In this document: piece after piece, positions 1 to 8,124 of the stretch | Layout of the letters: each line of letters begins with the position of its first letter | How positions within the stretch are numbered: position 1 is the stretch's first letter | From: Sphingobacteriales bacterium | GTDB taxonomy: Bacteria; Bacteroidota; Bacteroidia; Chitinophagales; JADIYW01 | Assembly: GCA_016721245.1 (NCBI GenBank) | Contig: JADKIQ010000025.1 | Span: 310,001-374,000 of the forward strand | Reading direction: 5' to 3' | DNA: 64,000 nt | The notes under the pieces: generated by a model | What the model saw: only the letters and a program-made list of their open reading frames with translations | Databases searched by the model: none | Told to the model about the DNA's origin: nothing | Program-made: the position numbers and the translations under genes

Positions 1-42
1 GTATTTTAATTTGTATTTTTTTTAGATGATAGCAGTCAACCT

Positions 43-66
43 AAAACATGACTTTTATCATGTTTT
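43..66. promoter_or_regulatory. FNR-type palindrome (left edge)
   Basis: Arm AAAACATGAC (43-52) and arm ATCATGTTTT (57-66) flank a TTTT spacer, with one mismatch between the arms. The half-site spacing resembles the FNR box TTGAT-N4-ATCAA, and the site is almost identical to the box at 3010-3033. It overlaps the stop codon of the copper ATPase gene, so it would control the next minus-strand gene beyond the left edge. By analogy with cco clusters that could be a cbb3 oxidase gene (inference). Confidence 0.55.
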
Positions 67-2469
67 ATTTAATCCAATTTTCCATGCAGACAATTCACTC
101 ATGCCATAAGTTATCAGAATGATACTGATAGAACTGCATGGCATCAGTATAGCTGCAATTAAAGGTGATAAAGTACCTTGTACAGCAAAATACAGTCCGA
201 TAACATTATATAAAACAGACAACACAAAGCTTGTCATAATAATCCGTTTACCGGATTTGGCAAACTGAATAAATCTATCCAGATTTGAAAACTGTGCTGC
301 GTCTAATATTCCATCACAGGCCGGACTGAAATTATTGGAATTTTCAGTAATCGCAATTCCCACATTACTTTGTTTCAACGCTCCCGCATCATTCAGCCCG
401 TCTCCTATCATCATTACATTTTTGTGTTTAGCTTCCTGCAAATGATGAATGTAATTCAGTTTATCATCCGGTTTTTGATGGAATAATATTTCTGCTTCTT
501 TACCCAGTATGCTATGTAATTTTTGTTGTTCGGCATTGTTATCTCCCGAAATCACCGAAATGGTGAATTTGCATTTTAAGACTTCCATCAATTGATTAAA
601 ACCGAATCTGTAGTTGTTGACAATTTTAAAATCACCTAACACTTCATTATCTACTTTTACAAATACGACACTATTATTTGGTTTTTTATTGCTTGTTCCA
701 TACACAAATTCGTAAGAACCAATTTTAAAATATTTATCTTCTATCCAGCCTTCAATTCCTTTACCGGCAGTTTCTTTGAAATTTTCAATAGATACTATCG
801 TATTTTTATTTAAGAAATCTACCACAGCTTTACTCAGTGGATGCGAAGATTGTGCCAGCAAAGACGCAATGTTTATCTGTTCTGCTTCATCCAGCGTTTT
901 TCCGGTATACGTTACTTTTACATTGCTTTGTTGTGTAAGTGTTCCGGTTTTATCAAACACCAGCTGGTTTATATTCGATATATTTTCGATAACATCAGGA
1001 TGGCGCAGGTACATTTTATTCTTGCTTAATATTCTTAAGATATTACCATTGGTAAACGTTGAGGATAATAATAATGCACACGGACAAGCCACAATTAATA
1101 CAGTGGTGATGGTATTCCACATCAGTTTAGGTTCACCATGTGCATACCAGTAGGCAGCAGCAACTGCAGCGATTCCCAGCACCAGAAAAGTGAAATATTT
1201 TCCTAAACCATGGATGAAAGAATTAGAATTTTCTTCTTTGGTTTTAAAGACATCTTTATTCCATAAATTTGTCAGATAACTTTGTGAAACTTCTTTTACC
1301 ACCAGTAACTCCAGTGCACCTGCCATTTGTTTTCCACCTGCATAGATGATTTCTCCCGGTTCTTTTATTACAGGCAGACTCTCTCCGCTTACAAAACTGT
1401 AATCAATCTCCGCTTTACCTTTAGATAAAATACAATCTACAGGAATCAGTTCGTTATTGTAAACCTGAATGATATCACCGGATTTAATCTGATCTATTTG
1501 GGTGGGAACTGCTTTATTGTCTTTCAGTACATTTACTGCAATCGGGAAAAATGATTTGTAATCTCTGTCGAACGAAATAGACTGATATGTTTTATCCTGC
1601 AAAATTCTTCCAACCAGCATAAAGAATACAATACCACTCATGCTGTCGAGATATCCGGCACCGGTATGTGAAAAAATCTCATACAAACTTCTGCCAAACG
1701 TAATTGCAATTGCCAAAGCTATGGGTGCATCTATGTTTAAGAATTTATGTTTCAATCCTTTCCAGGCAATTATAAAAAATTCTGTTGCACAGAAAAAGAT
1801 AACCGGTAAGGAAAATGCAACAATAAAATATTGCAATACCTGTCTGATATTTGCTTCCACTTCTCCGTCTGCCACCAGATACTCCGGAAAACTCATCATC
1901 ATAATATTGGCGAAACAGAATCCGGCCACACCTACTTTATACAATCTGGTTTTATCTGTTTTCTTTACATGATTGGTGTTTAATTCATGTAAACTGATAT
2001 GCGGTTCGTAACCAATAGCTGTTAATGTTTCCACGACTTTCCGAAAGGTCGTTTTTGCATTATCGAAAACAAGAAACACTTCCTTTTTTGTAAAGTTTAC
2101 TTTAGAAGTTACCACTCCCTGATTGACTCTGTGAATATTTTCGAGCAGCCATAAGCAGGAACTGCAGTGCATCTGCGGCAGATAAAACGTAATGTGCGTT
2201 TGATTGCCGTCTGTAAACTGTATTAACTGACGGATAATATTTTCGTCATCGAGAAAAGCAAACTTATCTTCTCTTATTTTTATTTTCTGAACAACACCGG
2301 GATTGGTGTTTAAATCATAATACGTACATAAATTATTTTCACTGAGTATCTCGTATACTAATTTACAGCCGTCGCAGCAAAATATTTTTTCCTGCAAATG
2401 TATTTTGCCCGATGTGCAATTTTCACCACAATGGTAACAAACTTTTTTTTCTAACGTTTCAGTGCTCAT
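58..2469 (-). CDS. ccoI: Copper-translocating P-type ATPase, CcoI/FixI-like
   Basis: Heavy-metal P1B-type ATPase of the CcoI/FixI group, which moves copper across the inner membrane for cbb3 cytochrome oxidase assembly. The N-terminus has a Cys-rich metal-binding region (CYHCGENC, then FCCDGC), followed by an HMA domain with HCSSC near residue 101. Transmembrane helices follow, with the CPC metal motif (VACPCAL) near residue 461 and the phosphorylation loop DKTGTLT near 506; the hinge GDGLND is near the C-terminus. I chose the ATG at 2469 because the reading frame further upstream offers only TTG. This start overlaps the end of the upstream hemerythrin-like gene by 11 nt, so the two are probably translationally coupled. 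The family is clear; the specific cbb3 role rests on the N-terminal Cys domain and the FNR-type boxes nearby. Confidence 0.9.
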   Translation of the reverse strand: MSTETLEKKVCYHCGENCTSGKIHLQEKIFCCDGCKLVYEILSENNLCTYYDLNTNPGVVQKIKIREDKFAFLDDENIIRQLIQFTDGNQTHITFYLPQMHCSSCLWLLENIHRVNQGVVTSKVNFTKKEVFLVFDNAKTTFRKVVETLTAIGYEPHISLHELNTNHVKKTDKTRLYKVGVAGFCFANIMMMSFPEYLVADGEVEANIRQVLQYFIVAFSLPVIFFCATEFFIIAWKGLKHKFLNIDAPIALAIAITFGRSLYEIFSHTGAGYLDSMSGIVFFMLVGRILQDKTYQSISFDRDYKSFFPIAVNVLKDNKAVPTQIDQIKSGDIIQVYNNELIPVDCILSKGKAEIDYSFVSGESLPVIKEPGEIIYAGGKQMAGALELLVVKEVSQSYLTNLWNKDVFKTKEENSNSFIHGLGKYFTFLVLGIAAVAAAYWYAHGEPKLMWNTITTVLIVACPCALLLSSTFTNGNILRILSKNKMYLRHPDVIENISNINQLVFDKTGTLTQQSNVKVTYTGKTLDEAEQINIASLLAQSSHPLSKAVVDFLNKNTIVSIENFKETAGKGIEGWIEDKYFKIGSYEFVYGTSNKKPNNSVVFVKVDNEVLGDFKIVNNYRFGFNQLMEVLKCKFTISVISGDNNAEQQKLHSILGKEAEILFHQKPDDKLNYIHHLQEAKHKNVMMIGDGLNDAGALKQSNVGIAITENSNNFSPACDGILDAAQFSNLDRFIQFAKSGKRIIMTSFVLSVLYNVIGLYFAVQGTLSPLIAAILMPCSSISIILITYGMSELSAWKIGLNKT

Positions 2470-2950
2470 CGGATACCGCAATATTTATTTTCGTCCATAA
2501 AAAATTCTCTTTAATGTACAATACATGCTGTATAGACTGTTCCAGTGCAAATAATTCATTGCAGGCAATTTTCAGCTGGTTTGACCAGGATGGCTGCTGC
2601 ACATAATTATTCATTAATTTTCGCAATTGTTGTAATACACCACTAATCTGCTTGTGTAACTGATTGACAGGTCCAAGATTGATTTTCACATGAGCATTAT
2701 TCAACATGTGAGGAAAGAGCAAAATATTATCTTTTACAAACAACTGTTTTACTTCGGCTTGTAATTTTCGGAAAACAACATTTATCAATTCTATTAATTC
2801 AGAATCATCTTTAATTGATAAGTTTACAAGATATTTCTGAATTGATTCCATATCCGTCAATATTTGAGTGTAATGACGATCTTCCAGATAATGGCATAAC
2901 TCCTCACTCGTAAAATCATTATAATTGATAATATGCAAATTGTGCATCAT
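2459..2950 (-). CDS. Hemerythrin/RIC-like protein with altered metal-ligand positions
   Basis: A 163-residue, mainly helical protein. By eye its pattern matches hemerythrin-like RIC/ScdA/YtfE di-iron repair proteins: a helix with RHY near 25-27, a segment KDNILLFP (73-80) like the family KEE-x-LFP motif, and a last helix with HVLYIKEN (142-149) like HxHxEN. At the usual ligand places I read Leu70/Asp74 instead of His/Glu, and Leu144 instead of His, so di-iron binding is doubtful. It is the first gene of the operon with ccoI (11-nt overlap) and starts about 60 nt downstream of an FNR-type palindrome, which fits a role in low oxygen or nitrosative stress. The assignment is tentative; a structure-based search is needed. 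Confidence 0.5.
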   Translation of the reverse strand: MMHNLHIINYNDFTSEELCHYLEDRHYTQILTDMESIQKYLVNLSIKDDSELIELINVVFRKLQAEVKQLFVKDNILLFPHMLNNAHVKINLGPVNQLHKQISGVLQQLRKLMNNYVQQPSWSNQLKIACNELFALEQSIQHVLYIKENFLWTKINIAVSDEH

Positions 2951-3009
2951 TGAATTTTGATGCTAAAGTATAGCTAAACTGACTAACGGATGCTGATGTG
3001 TATCAAGCT

Positions 3010-3033
3010 AAAACATGATTTTTATCATGTTTT
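3010..3033. promoter_or_regulatory. FNR-type palindrome upstream of the hemerythrin-like/ccoI operon
   Basis: A perfect 10-bp inverted repeat, AAAACATGAT and ATCATGTTTT, around a TTTT spacer. The core ATGAT-N4-ATCAT has FNR-box geometry with the outer T replaced by A. It lies between the regulator gene's 3' end and the start of the 163-residue gene at 2950, a position suitable for activation of the minus-strand operon. Confidence 0.65.
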
Positions 3034-3047
3034 GTAATAGGCGAAGC

Positions 3048-3755
3048 TTAATCGTATAAATTGGCTGTCTTTGTCAACTTTTGCTGATTGATGATTTTAA
3101 TCTTTTTGCCAATTAATTCAATGATGTTGTCTTTATTAAATTCTGACAATAAACGAATCGCGGTTTCTGTGGCAGTTCCCACTAAATTGGCAATCTCTTC
3201 TCTGGTAAGAGAAACATTTACAACATTGTCAGCATCCAGACCATATGTTTCTTTTAAGAATAAAATGGTTTCAGCTACCCGCTCGCGAACCGGCTTTTGC
3301 GCTAAATGAGTGATTTTTTCTTCTGCTTGTCTTAGTTCATTGGAAAGTACTTTCATCATTTCAAAGGACAAAGCAGCATCCTTTTGTAAAATCACCAGAA
3401 AAATTTCTCTTGGAATAAAACAAACATTACAATCTTCTAAAGCAGAAGCTGTGGAACTATATTTATCTCCTGAAAGTAATGCTTTGTAGCCGATTATATC
3501 TCCGGGTTTGGCCAGACGCACAATTTGTTCTTTACCTTCATCGCCAAACATAGATAATTTTACCTTGCCTGCATTAATGCAATAGACACCTGAAGCATAA
3601 GAACCTTCTCTGAAAATCGTATCTCCTTTTTTGATGGAAGAGCATATCTTGAGTGCTTCAATCTCATTCATTATATCGTTTTCTGTTTTACAAAAAACAG
3701 ATTTAAAACGATTGGAACAATGTTTACATTCTACGTGTTCAAAAGAAGCCTTCAT
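3048..3755 (-). CDS. Crp/Fnr family transcriptional regulator
   Basis: A 235-residue cyclic-nucleotide-binding-fold regulator with a C-terminal winged helix-turn-helix. The effector domain is seen in KKGDTIFREG and the conserved GDIIGY; the HTH is TREEIANLVGTATETAIRLL, which keeps the Glu and Arg of the FNR recognition helix but has Ile where FNR has Ser. N-terminal cysteines C10, C13 and C22, plus a later CNVC pair, could bind an Fe-S cluster, although their spacing differs from E. coli FNR. ATG at 3755 is preferred to the upstream TTG at 3776. An FNR-type site lies in its own upstream region and two more flank the ccoI operon, suggesting it controls itself and that operon. Whether it senses oxygen is inferred. 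Confidence 0.85.
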   Translation of the reverse strand: MKASFEHVECKHCSNRFKSVFCKTENDIMNEIEALKICSSIKKGDTIFREGSYASGVYCINAGKVKLSMFGDEGKEQIVRLAKPGDIIGYKALLSGDKYSSTASALEDCNVCFIPREIFLVILQKDAALSFEMMKVLSNELRQAEEKITHLAQKPVRERVAETILFLKETYGLDADNVVNVSLTREEIANLVGTATETAIRLLSEFNKDNIIELIGKKIKIINQQKLTKTANLYD

Positions 3756-3789
3756 AGGGAGTAAATATACAACCAAATATTAACAATAT

Positions 3790-3803
3790 GTGATATAAAT
3801 CAT
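3790..3803. promoter_or_regulatory. Candidate FNR-type site upstream of the regulator gene
   Basis: The core TGAT-N4-ATCA (3791-3802) has the same half-site geometry as the two longer palindromes nearby, but weaker flanks. It sits about 35 nt upstream of the regulator's ATG, so autoregulation is plausible. Short and therefore uncertain. Confidence 0.35.
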
Positions 3804-3874
3804 AATTTAGAACACATGATTTTTTCCACATGCAAGGTTAATTTGATAATTATCAATGTTTTAATTCAAGAATC

Positions 3875-4792
3875 TTAAAACCAAGCTCTTGGCTGAAAAA
3901 ATGTTAGCGTTTTTTCTTCCTCACTGCCTGCTTCCGGAATAAAATTATATTTCCATTCCGCATGAGGTGGCAAGCTCATCAAAATAGATTCAATTCGTCC
4001 ATTCGTTCTCAATCCGAAATGTGTACCTCTGTCGTACACCAGATTAAATTCAGCGTATCTGCCTCTTCTGATAAATTGCCATTCTTTATTTTTTTCGGTG
4101 TACGATTTATTCCTGTTGTTATTTACAATTTGCTCATAAATTGGTATAAAACTATTGCCTACTGATTGTAAAAAAGCAAACAATTCCGCTTTTTCAGTTT
4201 CGTTCTTCGGACGGAGGTGATCAAAAAAGATACCACCAACGCCGCGCATCTCATTTCGGTGTTTGATGGTAAAATAGTCATCGCACCATATTTTAAACTT
4301 TGGATAGTAGGTTTTATCAAACTGGTCGGACGCATTTTTCAGCAAGGTATGCAAATGCAGGGTGTCCGTTTCGTTGGGATAAGCGGGTGAAACATCTATG
4401 CCTCCACCGAACCATTCCTCAGTAATTTCACTTTCAGCTGTTTCTGACATGCAAAAATAACGCACGTTCATGTGAATGATGGGGACAAACGGATTTTGTG
4501 GATGAATCACAATAGAAACACCGGTGGCATGAAAATAATCGGCGTTTCGGGTTTCCGATTTTAATACATCAGGAAGCTTGCCATATACATGGGAGAAATT
4601 GACACCGCCTTTTTCAAAAACGGCTCCGTTCTGTATTACTTTACTCAAGCCGCCACCGCCTTCCGTTCTTTCCCATTTATCATCCACAAAAACAGCTTCC
4701 CCATCTAATTCCTCTAAGGAAGTACAGATTGATTGCTGTAATTGTAATAAATAATCTATAATAGTTTGTAATTCTGTATTCATATTCCCCAT
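3875..4792 (-). CDS. hemF: Oxygen-dependent coproporphyrinogen III oxidase
   Basis: Aerobic HemF, which oxidatively decarboxylates coproporphyrinogen III to protoporphyrinogen IX in heme synthesis. At 305 residues it has the family's usual length. Family motifs are NFSHVYGKLP near the N-terminus, GGGIDVSP and the His-rich stretch after it, GVGGIFFDHLRP, and the C-terminal signature RRGRYAEFNLVYDRGT followed by RIESILMSLPP. ATG codons at 4792 and 4783 are both possible starts. It lies 18 nt downstream of miaE on the same strand, so both are probably on one transcript. Its place beside the FNR-type regulator fits heme supply for respiration. Confidence 0.97.
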   Translation of the reverse strand: MGNMNTELQTIIDYLLQLQQSICTSLEELDGEAVFVDDKWERTEGGGGLSKVIQNGAVFEKGGVNFSHVYGKLPDVLKSETRNADYFHATGVSIVIHPQNPFVPIIHMNVRYFCMSETAESEITEEWFGGGIDVSPAYPNETDTLHLHTLLKNASDQFDKTYYPKFKIWCDDYFTIKHRNEMRGVGGIFFDHLRPKNETEKAELFAFLQSVGNSFIPIYEQIVNNNRNKSYTEKNKEWQFIRRGRYAEFNLVYDRGTHFGLRTNGRIESILMSLPPHAEWKYNFIPEAGSEEEKTLTFFQPRAWF

Positions 4793-4810
4793 TGCTTTTT
4801 TTTGTTGTAT

Positions 4811-5392
4811 CTAATGAATTCTGTCTCCGCGTAACTCCAATTCTCCCAGTACCTTGGTTTCATAATCCAGCCATTCCTGCCATCTTACTTTTACTGCGTC
4901 TTTTTCAAAATACTTCTCTGCAATATCTATAAATAAACGATAATGAGTAGCTTCAGAAATCATTAGTTTGTGATAAAAATGCTTTAAGTCATCATCACTG
5001 ATATCCAGCGATAATAAACGGAACCGTTCACAGCTTCTTGCCTCTATCAGGGCAGCCAAAAGCAGTCTGTCGAGAAATCTATCCTCTTCACGACCACCTT
5101 TTCTTAAAAATTTTTGAAGGGCAACTACATATTTATCCTGACGTTGTTTCCCCAGTACCAGCTTCCTTTTTTTCAACTCATCGAGCACCATTTTAAAGTG
5201 CGACCATTCTTCATTTACAATCGGTATAAGCTTATCCACTAAAAATGCTCTTTCTGGATATAACTGTATGAGGCTGATGCAGTTAGTCGTTGCTTTCTGT
5301 TCACAAAAAGCATGATCTGTCAGTATTTCTTCTATTGACAGAGAAGCTAAGTTTACCCAGCGCGGGTCTGTTGCTAATTTAAGTCCAAGCAT
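4811..5392 (-). CDS. miaE: tRNA-(ms2io6A37) hydroxylase, MiaE family
   Basis: Ferritin-like non-heme di-iron monooxygenase that hydroxylates the isopentenyl group of ms2i6A37 in tRNAs. At 193 residues it has the family size. The ligands are recognisable: Glu31 (CEQK), Glu62 and His65 (EEWSH), Glu117 (IEARS), Glu147 and His150 (SEATH), one E-xx-H pair in each half. It is first in a two-gene unit with hemF. A TAATTTTG box ends only four bases before the ATG, so the mRNA may be almost leaderless. Confidence 0.92.
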   Translation of the reverse strand: MLGLKLATDPRWVNLASLSIEEILTDHAFCEQKATTNCISLIQLYPERAFLVDKLIPIVNEEWSHFKMVLDELKKRKLVLGKQRQDKYVVALQKFLRKGGREEDRFLDRLLLAALIEARSCERFRLLSLDISDDDLKHFYHKLMISEATHYRLFIDIAEKYFEKDAVKVRWQEWLDYETKVLGELELRGDRIH

Positions 5393-5396
5393 GGTT

Positions 5397-5404
5397 CAAA
5401 ATTA
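5397..5404 (-). promoter_or_regulatory. Bacteroidota -7 element of miaE-hemF
   Basis: On the minus strand TAATTTTG matches TAnnTTTG and is followed after four bases by the miaE ATG. No clear TTG was seen at the -33 position, so only the -7 element is supported. Confidence 0.4.
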
Positions 5405-5457
5405 GTAGTTTTAAGAGACTTTATAATTAATTTTATTAATAATATGTAAATTCACTA

Positions 5458-5488
5458 TTGACAAATCGAAAAATACTATTTAAGTTTG
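5458..5488 (+). promoter_or_regulatory. Bacteroidota promoter of the secreted metalloprotease
   Basis: TTG (5458-5460, continuing as TTGAC) and TAAGTTTG (5481-5488) are separated by 20 nt, matching the Bacteroidota -33/-7 pattern. The gene starts 39 nt downstream. Confidence 0.6.
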
Positions 5489-5527
5489 TAGTACCCTATT
5501 TTTTTTTAGAAACATAAATAACATAAC

Positions 5528-8002
5528 ATGAAACCCTATTTCTTATTGTTCGCAATAGCGTATAGCTATTGTAGCAACGCAAACTGTTTACTGTCAAAGT
5601 TAACCATTGACAACAAAACACAAAATTCAAAAACAATTATTGAAGGTGAAGTAACAGAACAACATTCCTGTTGGAATTTTGACAAAACAGCTATTTACAC
5701 GGTTAATACCGTTCAGGTAAACGGCATTTTAAAAGGAAGTTCTGCTACAACAATCGAAATTATCACTCCCGGTGGTGAAATCGATGGAAGACTATTAGTA
5801 GTAGAACCAAATGCAAGCCTCACAAAAGGCTCTAAAGGAATTTTCTTCTTAAGCGACAACACTGCTGCTATAAACTATACAAGCAAGTATAAAAAATACG
5901 AAATATTTGCTTTAGCACAAGGTTTTATTGAGTTTAATCCATATACAGGCAAATACAATGATCCGTTTGATGTTTACCAGAACAGATCCAGCGTATGTGG
6001 AATAATTCAAAAAACAACCGGAATTAGTTACCGCGAAATTGCTCCGGCTATAAATAATGATGTGACCGGTGATCCATCTATATCATTATTTACACCGGCA
6101 ACTATTAGTGCAGGCACACAAAGTGTATTAACTATAAGCGGATGGGGATTTGGCACAAGAACAGGTACAGCTACCGTACAATTCAGAGATGCCAACAGCA
6201 CTTCTTCATCTGTTTACACAAGTCTGCCTGATAGCACTTATATTCTATCCTGGAGTAATACGGAAATTAAAGTAATTGTACCAGGTGCTTCTGCTAACAG
6301 ACAAGGTGGCGCAGGAACCGGTGCATTTAATGTAATTACTTCTACAGGATTATCCATTTCTTCTGGATCCCCTTTAAATATTTCCTACAATCAGTTTGAA
6401 TACAAAAAAAATAAGATTGCCTTAATTGACCAGAATGGTTTGGGTGGTTATACATTTACTTTGAATACTGACTTTAATAATAACACAGCTGCCAAAGCAA
6501 GTTTTACAAATGCTTTAGACCAATGGAAATGCAAAACGGGGGTGAATATCACTGTAAATTCAACTACAAGTGCCTCTACCTGTAGCAATCAAATGGACAA
6601 CACCAATCTTATCTCCTTCTCATCTGCTTCCTGTCCGCTGCCGGCCGGTGCCTTAGGTGTAACTTACTCTTCCTATACATTATGTGCTAACTCCCCTATT
6701 ATACCGGATGGAATTGATATGATTTTAAACCCAAGTGCAGCCTTTTATTTTGGTTCAGGAACTACACCATCTAATCAATATGATTTTGAAAGTGTTGCTT
6801 TACATGAGCTTGGACATGCATTCGGACAAGGTCATAATTCCAATAATTCAGAAATTATGTATCCATCCATTAGCAATGGTGTATCAAAAAGAACATTGAA
6901 TCCTGCTTCTGACCTTGAAAGCATAAATGATGTAGTAAACAGAAGCAGTGTTGCTTCATATTGTGGCTATTTAAAACACAAAAAACTAACAACAAGTTGC
7001 ACCGCTAATACACAAGTTACGCCTATAACCACTCAGTTTATCACAGACAGAGTTACAGGTTGCGTTCCATTAACGGTAAAATTTACAGATCAATCTACAG
7101 GTGCACCAACAACGTGGAGATGGGACATCAGTAATGACGGAACTACAGATTACACTATTCAAAACCCGTCTCACACTTTTAACACAGCAGGTACATATAG
7201 TATAAAAATGGTCGCAATAAATGCAAATACAAAAGACTCTACAGTTAAGACAACATATATTACAGTGGCACCAGCACTTAATTTAAATGTAGATGTTGTT
7301 CAAAATATATCTTGTTTTGGTGGTAATAACGGTATTATAAAAGCTATACCGACCGGTGGAAACGGTACATATACTTACACCTGGAATAATAATCAGACGG
7401 GTCAGTCTCTGCCTAATATTTCTGCCGGTGACTATACAATCACAGTGAAAGATGGATATAATTGCACAAAATCAACTTCTAAAACAATTTTACAGCCTGA
7501 GAAAATTAATGTTACAGTAAATACAGCTTTAAAAAGTTCTCCAAATATTTATACAGCAACTTTAAATGTAACAGGCGGTATCTCACCATACACTTGTACA
7601 TTAAACAATTCAACAGAGATTATTGGTACAGTGATTCCTAACCTTAATGCAGGAAATTATTCTTTAATTGTAAAAGACAAAAACAGCTGTCTACAAAATG
7701 CAACTTTCTCTATTTCAACTCCTACGGGAATCATTGAAGCAGAAAGCAGTTTTGACAATCTGGAAGTCTATCCAAACCCTGCAAGCAGCAACGTAAATAT
7801 CAATTTCACGCTGAAAGAATACAAAACTGTAAAACTGGAATTATTCGATCTTGCCGGTCAAACTGTTTTTGCAGATGAATATGACAACATTAAAGACAAA
7901 CAAGCTTCTGTTGACTTATCAAGTCTGGCAAGCGGAACTTATATCCTTAAATTCGGATTACCCGAAGGAAACACCTTTAGAAAAATTATTGTAAACAGAT
8001 AA
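5528..8002 (+). CDS. Secreted matrixin-like zinc metalloprotease with T9SS sorting domain
   Basis: An 824-residue secreted protein. The order is: signal peptide (about residues 1-19); an N-terminal domain of unknown type; an IPT/TIG-like domain near 180-290 (starting SISLFTPATISAG); a metzincin catalytic domain with HELGHAFGQGH (His426, Glu427, His430, His436) and a Met-turn at EIMYPS; a PKD domain (CVPLTVKFTDQSTGAP, then YSIKMVAIN); a SprB-like repeat (ISCFGGNNGI to GDYTITVKD); and a type A T9SS C-terminal domain with VYPNPAS and a final KIIVNR. It should be exported by Sec, then released or attached at the surface by T9SS. The metal-binding motif is complete. Substrate is unknown. It is monocistronic, with its own promoter and terminator. 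Confidence 0.92.
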   Translation: MKPYFLLFAIAYSYCSNANCLLSKLTIDNKTQNSKTIIEGEVTEQHSCWNFDKTAIYTVNTVQVNGILKGSSATTIEIITPGGEIDGRLLVVEPNASLTKGSKGIFFLSDNTAAINYTSKYKKYEIFALAQGFIEFNPYTGKYNDPFDVYQNRSSVCGIIQKTTGISYREIAPAINNDVTGDPSISLFTPATISAGTQSVLTISGWGFGTRTGTATVQFRDANSTSSSVYTSLPDSTYILSWSNTEIKVIVPGASANRQGGAGTGAFNVITSTGLSISSGSPLNISYNQFEYKKNKIALIDQNGLGGYTFTLNTDFNNNTAAKASFTNALDQWKCKTGVNITVNSTTSASTCSNQMDNTNLISFSSASCPLPAGALGVTYSSYTLCANSPIIPDGIDMILNPSAAFYFGSGTTPSNQYDFESVALHELGHAFGQGHNSNNSEIMYPSISNGVSKRTLNPASDLESINDVVNRSSVASYCGYLKHKKLTTSCTANTQVTPITTQFITDRVTGCVPLTVKFTDQSTGAPTTWRWDISNDGTTDYTIQNPSHTFNTAGTYSIKMVAINANTKDSTVKTTYITVAPALNLNVDVVQNISCFGGNNGIIKAIPTGGNGTYTYTWNNNQTGQSLPNISAGDYTITVKDGYNCTKSTSKTILQPEKINVTVNTALKSSPNIYTATLNVTGGISPYTCTLNNSTEIIGTVIPNLNAGNYSLIVKDKNSCLQNATFSISTPTGIIEAESSFDNLEVYPNPASSNVNINFTLKEYKTVKLELFDLAGQTVFADEYDNIKDKQASVDLSSLASGTYILKFGLPEGNTFRKIIVNR

Positions 8003-8046
8003 TAAAGATTTATCTTTTTTGGTTATTTAATGAATGTTATGTTTGG

Positions 8047-8079
8047 ACCTGCGGTTTCTACCGCGGGTTTATTTTTTAT
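8047..8079 (+). terminator. Rho-independent terminator after the metalloprotease gene
   Basis: Stem ACCTGCGGT (8047-8055) and ACCGCGGGT (8060-8068), with one G-U pair, closes a TTCT loop and is followed by a T-rich tract. Confidence 0.8.
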
Positions 8080-8124
8080 TATAACATAATATTCTTTTGC
8101 CTGCCTTTTGGTTAATTTTATACC

